Source of the DNA: Gemmatimonadaceae bacterium
GTDB taxonomy: Bacteria; Gemmatimonadota; Gemmatimonadetes; Gemmatimonadales; Gemmatimonadaceae
Direction: 5' to 3'
DNA length: 6,486 bases
Assembly (NCBI GenBank): GCA_025453855.1
Contig: JALOPO010000100.1
Span: forward strand, 1-6,486
Position numbers and translations under genes: made by a program. How positions within the stretch are numbered: position 1 is the first letter of the stretch; each line of letters begins with the position of its first letter. Positions 1-5,035 of the stretch are shown piece by piece. The notes under the pieces were generated by a model that worked only from the letters and a program-made list of their open reading frames with translations, had not been told where the DNA came from and did not search any database.

Positions 1-822
1 GTGAGCACGATGATCGTGGAGTCGGGGCTCGACGTGCCGAACGCGAACACGATGTTCGTCGATCGCGCCGACCACTTCGGCCTCGCGCAGCTCTACCAGC
101 TCCGCGGGCGCGTGGGGCGCTCGCACCGGCGCGCCTACTGCTACCTCCTCGTCCCCGATGCGGTCGACGAGGACGCGGAGCGCCGCCTGCGCGTGCTCGA
201 GCACCACACGGAGCTCGGCTCGGGCTACCGGATCGCGCTCAAGGACCTCGAGCTGCGCGGGGCGGGGAACCTCCTCGGCCCCGAGCAGTCGGGCTTCGTG
301 CACGCGGTCGGCTTCGATCTCTACCTGCGGCTGCTCGAGGAGACGGTCACGCGCATCCAGCGCGGCGATGCGGCGCCACCGCCGCAGCCGGCCGAGGTCT
401 CGCTCGACGCGCCCGCCTACCTCCCCGACGACTACGTCCCGCTGCAGGACCTCAAGCTCGACGTCTATCGCCGGCTGGTGAAGGCGCCCGACGCCGCCAC
501 CATCGAGGCGCTGCGGGCGGAGGTGCGCGACCGGTTCGGCCCCGTGCCGCCGGCCGCCGCGGCGTACTTCGACGTCGCCACCCTGCGCCTCCTCGGCGGG
601 ACGCTGGGGATCGAGAGCGTGCTGGTGCGGGGGGAGGAGGCGCGCATTACGTTTCGGCCCGATGCCGTCCCCCGGATGAAGGGGCTGAGCGCCGCGTTCC
701 ACGAGGTGCAGTTCCAGGCGGAAGTCCGTCGGGCGCACCCGCTGACGCTGAGGCTCGTCCGACTGGGCGGGGCGGCCATCCTCGATGGTCTCGTGCGCGC
801 CCTGCGCAGCCTCACCGGCTGA
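1..822 (+). CDS. mfd: Transcription-repair coupling factor Mfd, C-terminal part (5' end outside window)
   Basis: Mfd is a cytoplasmic, ATP-driven DNA translocase. It removes RNA polymerase stalled at lesions and recruits UvrA for nucleotide excision repair. The visible 273 residues begin inside the second RecA-like motor domain, at helicase motif V (about residues 3-24, ESGLDVP then ANT and DRADHFGLAQL). Motif VI follows as QLRGRVGR at 33-40, with the R residues that sense ATP. The TRG-type translocation motif comes next, around DLELRGAGNLLGPEQSG (82-98). The C-terminal TRCF domain (D7), which holds the protein in an auto-inhibited state in E. coli Mfd, spans about 132-235 and includes LPDDYVP and the RFGPVP segment. 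E. coli Mfd has about 1150 residues, so roughly three quarters lies upstream of the window. The GTG at position 1 is an internal valine codon, not the start. The frame is intact to its TGA. RecG shares the motor motifs, but the TRCF domain after TRG identifies Mfd. Confidence 0.96.
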   Translation: MSTMIVESGLDVPNANTMFVDRADHFGLAQLYQLRGRVGRSHRRAYCYLLVPDAVDEDAERRLRVLEHHTELGSGYRIALKDLELRGAGNLLGPEQSGFVHAVGFDLYLRLLEETVTRIQRGDAAPPPQPAEVSLDAPAYLPDDYVPLQDLKLDVYRRLVKAPDAATIEALRAEVRDRFGPVPPAAAAYFDVATLRLLGGTLGIESVLVRGEEARITFRPDAVPRMKGLSAAFHEVQFQAEVRRAHPLTLRLVRLGGAAILDGLVRALRSLTG

Positions 823-876
823 CCCGGGGCGGCCCGGCCAGCGGGCCCGCACGACTCCCTTTTCCCTCCCGATCGC
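823..876 (+). other. mfd to parvulin-lipoprotein spacer with a weak stem-loop
   Basis: This 54-base gap holds a 6-bp G+C stem (GGCCCG at 831-836, CGGGCC at 842-847, five-base loop). A short TTTT at 860-863 lies 12 bases beyond it. The spacing is too long for a standard Rho-independent terminator, so readthrough from mfd into the next gene is plausible. The last 20 bases before the ATG are pyrimidine-rich and contain no Shine-Dalgarno sequence. Confidence 0.3.
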
Positions 877-2430
877 ATGAAGAGTCTCGCCCTCGCCGCC
901 ACGGCCGGCAGCCTGCTCCTCGGTCTCGCCGGATGCGGCGGCAAGGACGCGCTGAGCGCGCACACCGACACGGTGGCCAAGGCCGGCGCCGAAGAGCTGT
1001 CCGTCAAGACGCTCGCCGACCTCGCCGGCCAGTCGAAGGTCCCGCTGAAGAAGGACGTGCTCAAGGTCGTCGCCGACCTCTGGATCGATTACCAGCTCCT
1101 CGCCCGCGCCGCCGCCTCGGGCGACTCGCTCTTCGACGCGAAGCTGCTCGACCAGGCACTCTGGGCGCCGTACGTCAACATCAAGGCGCAGAAGTGGTAC
1201 CAGCAGGTCAGCAAGACCTGGCCGGTGACCGTCTCGCCGACCGAGGCGCAGACCCGCTACGACGCGGGCGAGGTGCTCGTCGCGCGCCACATCCTCCTCG
1301 CGGTGCGCCCCAACGCCGCGCCGATCGAGCGGGCCGCGATCCAGCAGCGCGCCGACTCGCTCCGCCGCGTCGTGAACGCCGGCAACTTCGCGCAGCTCGC
1401 CGGCCAGTTCAGCACCGACCCGGGCTCCGCCAAGCAGGGCGGCCAGCTCCCGCCCTGGCCGTCGAAGAAGAACGTGATGGTCCCCGAGTTCGAGAACGGC
1501 GTGCTGGCCACCAAGCCCGGCCAGATCTCGGGGCTCGTGGCCTCGCAGTTCGGCTTCCACATCATCTACCGCCCCACCTACGCCGAGGTGGCGCAGCAGG
1601 TCGCGCCGGTGGTGCAGCAGCTCGCGCAGCAGCGCGCCGAGAGCACCTACTTCGACAACCTCGAGAAGTCGAGCGACGTGAAGGTCAAGGCCGACGCGCC
1701 CAAGATGGTGCGCGACATCGTCGCCGACGCCGACGCCTTCAAGGACAACAAAATGGTGCTCGCCACCATGAAGGGGGGCGACTTCACCGCCGCCCACATG
1801 GTGCGCTGGATCGGCGCGTATCCGCAGGAGAACAACCTCCCGTCGCAGATCGCCAACGCGCCGGACACGGTGATCCCGAACCTGGTCCGCAACTTCGTGC
1901 GCAACGAGCTGTTCCTGCGCCAGGCCGACAGCGCGAAGATCGCGCTCACGGCCGAGGAGATGGGGAACTTCCGCAAGGAGCTCTCCGACTTCGTGGCCAG
2001 CTCGTGGGGGACGCTCGGCGTCGCGCCGGCGATGCTCCCGGACAGCATCAAGAAGGCGACCCCCGAGGTGCGCCAGCGGTTCGTGGCGCAGCGCATCAAC
2101 ACCTTCGTGGCGAACATGCTCACCAAGGACGGCCTCTTCGTGCAGATGCCGCGCCCCCTCGAGCAGCTCCTGCGCCTCAAGTACCCGGACGTGAAGGTCT
2201 ACGATTCGGGGCTCGACGCGGCGCTCGAGGCGGCGACCAAGATCCGCACCTCGGCCGACTCGGCGCGCAATGCCAAGGCGCCGCCGAGTGCGGTGCCGGG
2301 GCTCCCGGGGCAGCCGGGCGCCGGCAACGGCATCCCGGGCATGCCGGGGCAGGGCGCTGCGCCGATGGCGCCGGGGGCCGGCGCACCGCAGGGCGGCGCA
2401 CCGCAGGGCGGCACGCCGCCCCGGCCCTGA
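877..2430 (+). CDS. Parvulin-type peptidyl-prolyl cis-trans isomerase lipoprotein with collagen-like tail
   Basis: This is probably a membrane-anchored periplasmic foldase that isomerises prolyl bonds or chaperones exported proteins. The N-terminus is a lipoprotein signal: K2, a hydrophobic stretch at 4-18, and lipobox LAGC with the lipidated Cys at 20, followed by GGKD. The +2 residue is Gly rather than Asp. A helical SurA_N/trigger-factor-like segment covers about 40-130. The PpiC rotamase domain covers about 133-232, with ARHILLAV (His138), FSTDPGSAKQGGQL (178-191), MVPEF (201-205) and FGFHII (His228). The usual GGDLGW turn reads GGQLPPW here. A second helical region at about 270-440 resembles the chaperone part of this family. 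The last 50 residues are Pro/Gly-rich. The ATG lies 54 bases after mfd and gives the intact signal, which decides the start despite no visible ribosome binding site. It resembles PrsA/SurA-like proteins, and the exact client proteins cannot be read from sequence. Confidence 0.9.
   Translation: MKSLALAATAGSLLLGLAGCGGKDALSAHTDTVAKAGAEELSVKTLADLAGQSKVPLKKDVLKVVADLWIDYQLLARAAASGDSLFDAKLLDQALWAPYVNIKAQKWYQQVSKTWPVTVSPTEAQTRYDAGEVLVARHILLAVRPNAAPIERAAIQQRADSLRRVVNAGNFAQLAGQFSTDPGSAKQGGQLPPWPSKKNVMVPEFENGVLATKPGQISGLVASQFGFHIIYRPTYAEVAQQVAPVVQQLAQQRAESTYFDNLEKSSDVKVKADAPKMVRDIVADADAFKDNKMVLATMKGGDFTAAHMVRWIGAYPQENNLPSQIANAPDTVIPNLVRNFVRNELFLRQADSAKIALTAEEMGNFRKELSDFVASSWGTLGVAPAMLPDSIKKATPEVRQRFVAQRINTFVANMLTKDGLFVQMPRPLEQLLRLKYPDVKVYDSGLDAALEAATKIRTSADSARNAKAPPSAVPGLPGQPGAGNGIPGMPGQGAAPMAPGAGAPQGGAPQGGTPPRP
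2299..2427 (+). repeat. Pro/Gly low-complexity coding tail with collagen-like GXY triplets and a 15-bp tandem repeat
   Basis: This stretch encodes the last part of the parvulin lipoprotein. It reads as three Gly-X-Y triplets (GLP, GQP, GAG at residues 475-483), one Asn, then three more (GIP, GMP, GQG at 485-493), followed by Ala/Pro/Gly/Gln. Near the end, the 15-base unit GCGCACCGCAGGGCG occurs twice in exact tandem (2381-2395 and 2396-2410), encoding a repeated GAPQG. Such tails are usually disordered and vary in length between relatives. Confidence 0.75.
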
Positions 2431-2455
2431 CCGGGCGCGGGCTCCCCGTTCGCTC

Positions 2456-2495
2456 CTCGCCGGGGCGCGCAGGCAACCCTGCGCGCCCCGGCGAG
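2456..2495 (+). terminator. Perfect 18-bp stem-loop between the two parvulin genes; likely terminator or RNA-stability element
   Basis: The left arm CTCGCCGGGGCGCGCAGG (2456-2473) is the exact reverse complement of the right arm CCTGCGCGCCCCGGCGAG (2478-2495), with a four-base CAAC loop. It starts 26 bases after the lipoprotein stop and ends 68 bases before the surA start. What follows is CTTCCC with no T-tract, so it is not a textbook Rho-independent terminator. High-GC bacteria do use hairpins without U-tails, and a mRNA 3'-end stabilising element or a dispersed palindrome would look the same. The structure is certain, while the role is inferred. Confidence 0.6.
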
Positions 2496-2551
2496 CTTCC
2501 CAGCTCGTGCACGTCACGCCGCGCCGCCGGACCGCGGGGCGCCACGCCGGG

Positions 2552-2564
2552 TACCGTCACCGCA
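2552..2564 (+). promoter_or_regulatory. Possible -10 element placing the surA transcript start at its ATG (leaderless)
   Basis: TACCGT at 2552-2557 matches the TANNNT form of a -10 hexamer and ends six bases before the surA ATG. A start of transcription about seven bases downstream would fall on the ATG itself, giving a leaderless mRNA. This would fit the absence of a Shine-Dalgarno sequence and the hairpin upstream. No convincing -35 box is visible. A three-base core match can arise by chance, so this is tentative. Confidence 0.2.
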
Positions 2565-3961
2565 TGAAGCTCTCCCGTCCCTTCGCCGCGCTCGTCGCCC
2601 TCGCCGCCGCCTCGTCGCTGGCGGCCCAGGGCAATCCCGCGCGCCAGCCCATCGCCGCCGTCGACGTCGATCGCGTGATCGCCGTCGCCGGCGACAAGCC
2701 GATCCTCTGGAGCGAGGTGCTGGAGGAGCTCAACACGCGCCGCGCGCAGGGGATGCCCGTTCCCGCCGACAGCGTCGGCCAGCGCGTCCTCGTCGAGCGC
2801 CTCATCGGCGAGCTGATCGACGCCGAGCTCCTGATCCAGAAGGCGACGGTGGAGAAGGTCGAGGTCAACGACGTCGACCTCCAGAACTCGGTGGACGCCC
2901 AGTACAAGAAGGTGCACGACCAGTTCCCCGGCGAGACCGAGTTCCGCACCGCGCTCCGCGGCGCGGGCTTCGGCACCCCCGAGGAATACCGCCGCATGCT
3001 CACCGAGCAGGCGCGCAAGCAGGAGCTGCAGCGCAAGCTGGTGAGCAAGATGCAGGGCGACGGGAAGCTCGTGCGCGCCACCGTCTCCGAGGCCGACGTG
3101 AACGAGGCCTTCGAGAAGAACCGCGCCACGCTGCCGAAGCGCCCCGCGCAGGTCGCCTTCCGGCAGATCGTGATCAACCCGGCGCCGAGTCCCGAGAACA
3201 AGGCCAGGGGGCGGGCACGCATCGACAGCGTGCTCACGCAGCTGCGTGCCGGCGGCAATTTCGAGCAGCTGGCGAAGAAGTACAGCGACGACCCGGGGTC
3301 GAAGGAGACGGGCGGGGATCTCGGCTGGAACCGGCGCGGGCGCATGGTCCCCGAGTTCGACCGGATGATGTTCGCCCTCCCGCCCGGCCAGCTGAGCCCC
3401 GTCATCGAGACGGTGTTCGGCTTCCACATCATCCGCGTCGACAAGGTGCAGCCGGCCGAGGTGAAGGCGCGGCACATCCTCGTCCGTTACACGATCGACA
3501 GCGCCGACGTGGTGCGCACGCGTCGCCTCGCCGACAGCGTCGCCACCGCCTGGCGCAACGGCGCGCGCTTCGACTCGCTCACCGCGCGCTTCCACGATCC
3601 CGACGAGCTCAAGGCGTTCAACGACCCGATCAACCGCGCCGACCTCCCGCCGGCCTACGACTCGGCCTTCACGCGCACGCCGGTGGGGCAGGTGAGCGCG
3701 CCGTTCGAGATCGTCGACCGGCAGAAGGGGGTGCCGAAGTTCTTCATCGTGCAGCCGACGCTCATCACCACCGAGGGCGAGTACTCGGTCGGCGACCTGC
3801 GCGACCGCATCCGCTCGCAGCTGGTGGAGGAGCGCTCGATGCGCCGCTTCATCGACGGGCTGCGCAAGGCGTCGTTCGTGCGCATGGCCCCGATCCCGTC
3901 GCTGCCGCCGCTCCCGCCCGATCCGCGCGGCGAGCAGCAGCCGGCGCCCACCGCGCCGTGA
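2564..3961 (+). CDS. surA: Periplasmic chaperone / peptidyl-prolyl isomerase SurA
   Basis: SurA escorts unfolded outer-membrane proteins through the periplasm to the BAM complex. The 465-residue product opens with a Sec signal (K2, R5, hydrophobic 7-20, likely cleavage after SLAA at 18-21) and no lipobox. The SurA_N chaperone domain covers about 33-165, with the typical VDRVIAVAGDKPILWSEV opening. Parvulin domain 1 spans about 196-293 and has YSDDPGS, GGDLGW (250-255), MVPEF and FGFHII (His288). Its first strand reads FRQIVI, with Gln201 where active parvulins carry His. A second, eroded parvulin domain (about 299-400) keeps ARHILV (His304) but lacks the GGDLGW and FGFHII blocks. A Pro-rich tail ends the protein. 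The reading frame stays open upstream to 2270, but that part is Arg-rich shadow sequence, and the ATG at 2564 gives the signal peptide. E. coli SurA is 428 residues with the same domain order. The stop lies four bases before pdxA, so the two are likely co-transcribed. Confidence 0.92.
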   Translation: MKLSRPFAALVALAAASSLAAQGNPARQPIAAVDVDRVIAVAGDKPILWSEVLEELNTRRAQGMPVPADSVGQRVLVERLIGELIDAELLIQKATVEKVEVNDVDLQNSVDAQYKKVHDQFPGETEFRTALRGAGFGTPEEYRRMLTEQARKQELQRKLVSKMQGDGKLVRATVSEADVNEAFEKNRATLPKRPAQVAFRQIVINPAPSPENKARGRARIDSVLTQLRAGGNFEQLAKKYSDDPGSKETGGDLGWNRRGRMVPEFDRMMFALPPGQLSPVIETVFGFHIIRVDKVQPAEVKARHILVRYTIDSADVVRTRRLADSVATAWRNGARFDSLTARFHDPDELKAFNDPINRADLPPAYDSAFTRTPVGQVSAPFEIVDRQKGVPKFFIVQPTLITTEGEYSVGDLRDRIRSQLVEERSMRRFIDGLRKASFVRMAPIPSLPPLPPDPRGEQQPAPTAP

Positions 3962-3965
3962 TCCG

Positions 3966-4850
3966 GTGACACGTCGGCGGCCCCGGCTCGCCGTCACGGT
4001 CGGCGATCCGCGCGGCATCGGCCCGGAGCTGGTGCAGCGCCTCCTCGCCGACGACGCGATCACCGACGCCTGCGACCTGCTGGTGGTCGGCCCGCGCGGC
4101 ACCGAGGTCGACGTGCACGAAGCGGTGGGGAGCTGGCGCCCGGGCGAGTCGGTGGCGCACGCGGGGCGACTCGCCGGCGACGCGGTGATCCGCGCGGTGG
4201 AGCTGGCGCAGGCCGGTGCGGTGCGCGGCATCGTCACCGCGCCGCTCGACAAGCATGCGCTCCTGCTCGGCGGCCACGAGGCGCCGGGACATACCGAGCT
4301 CCTCGCCGACCTCACCGGCCGACAGACGGCGATGATGCTCGCGGCGGGGCCGTTGCGCGTGGTGCTGGCCACCACGCACATCCCGCTGCGCGACGTGCCG
4401 GGTGCGCTCACCGCCGAACGCCTCGCGCAGGCGGTGACGCTCACGCGCGAGGGGCTGCGCCACTGGTTCGGCATCGCCGAGCCGCGCATCGCGCTCTGCG
4501 CGCTCAATCCGCATGCCGGCGATGGCGGCCGCTTCGGCACCGAGGACGACACGCTGCTCGCGCCCGTCGCGCGCGCGACGGGCGCGTCGGGTCCGTTCCC
4601 CGCCGATACCGTCTTCGTGCGTGCGCGACGCGGCGAGTTCGATGCCGTCATCGCCCCGTACCACGACGTGGGGATGACGGCGATCAAGGTGGCGAGCTTC
4701 GGCGAGGGGGTGAACGTGACGCTCGGCCTCCCCTTCCCGCGCACGAGTCCCGATCACGGCACGGCGCTCGACATCGCCGGCCGCGGGATCGCCGATCCGT
4801 CGAGCATGCGCGCGGCGACGCTGCTCTGCGCCCGGTTCGCGGCGCACTGA
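3966..4850 (+). CDS. pdxA: 4-hydroxythreonine-4-phosphate dehydrogenase PdxA
   Basis: PdxA is a cytoplasmic NAD-dependent, divalent-metal enzyme. It oxidises 4-phosphohydroxy-L-threonine to the product that PdxJ condenses with deoxyxylulose phosphate, giving pyridoxine 5'-phosphate in vitamin B6 synthesis. The 294-residue product has TVGDPRGIGPE near the start (11-21), TAPLDK (91-96) and GHTE (108-111). The three metal-binding histidines match E. coli H166, H211 and H266: TTHIPLRD (His138), NPHAGDGG (His183) and YHDVGM (His233). VTLGLPFPRTS and HGTALDIAGRG (264-274) complete the family signature. It is about 35 residues shorter than the 329-residue E. coli enzyme. Most of the loss lies between the first strands (about 41-70), away from the metal site. 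The start is the GTG four bases after the surA stop; it leaves the VTVGDP strand intact, and translation is probably coupled to surA because no Shine-Dalgarno sequence is present. The PdxA2/DUF relatives are alternatives, but the surA neighbour favours the biosynthetic enzyme. Confidence 0.94.
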   Translation: MTRRRPRLAVTVGDPRGIGPELVQRLLADDAITDACDLLVVGPRGTEVDVHEAVGSWRPGESVAHAGRLAGDAVIRAVELAQAGAVRGIVTAPLDKHALLLGGHEAPGHTELLADLTGRQTAMMLAAGPLRVVLATTHIPLRDVPGALTAERLAQAVTLTREGLRHWFGIAEPRIALCALNPHAGDGGRFGTEDDTLLAPVARATGASGPFPADTVFVRARRGEFDAVIAPYHDVGMTAIKVASFGEGVNVTLGLPFPRTSPDHGTALDIAGRGIADPSSMRAATLLCARFAAH

Positions 4851-5035
4851 ACGCGGTGGCGGCGCGCCCCCTGCGGTCGCGCCGTTGCGTGCGACCTCAC
4901 ACGCGCCATCCTGCCCGTGTTGGCGCGATGGGACGTGACCGCGACCCCCCGCGACGCGTCTCGGGGGCGTGACGCGACGGTGCGTCCCCGGGGGGGGAAC
5001 GTGCGTGTGCGTCGATCCCCATCGCCCGCCGCACG
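4851..5035 (+). other. Non-coding gap between pdxA and pilT with G+C stem-loops and a G8 tract
   Basis: I see no credible gene in these 185 bases. A 7-bp stem (CGGCGCG at 4860-4866 with CGCGCCG at 4878-4884) starts nine bases after the pdxA stop. It could be a weak terminator but has no T-run. A possible promoter-like pair is TTGCGT (4885-4890) and CATCCT (4907-4912) with a 16-base spacer, which is a poor match. A 6-bp stem CCCCCG/CGGGGG (4946-4951, 4962-4967) flanks the palindrome GACGCGTC. A run of eight G residues sits at 4990-4997, 38 bases before the pilT start. An in-frame TGA at 4970 blocks upstream extension of pilT. Confidence 0.4.

Noticed and set aside
2270..2563. Upstream extension of the surA frame by 98 codons
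   Set aside because: It would run through the stem-loop and overlap the lipoprotein gene with Arg-rich sequence, and it would bury the signal peptide that starts at 2564.
933..2567. A 544-codon open frame on the plus strand in another frame of the lipoprotein gene
   Set aside because: The translation is Arg/Gly/Ala-rich with no motif, while the overlapping frame shows a lipobox and a full PpiC domain.
2177..4744. An 855-codon open frame on the minus strand opposite the lipoprotein tail, surA and pdxA
   Set aside because: It lies opposite three well-recognised genes, is Arg/Ala/His-rich low-complexity sequence with no domain, and is expected when high-GC codons leave few stops on the opposite strand.
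4953..4960. Palindrome GACGCGTC as an operator
   Set aside because: An eight-base palindrome in G+C-rich DNA is common by chance, and no second copy or known regulator supports it.
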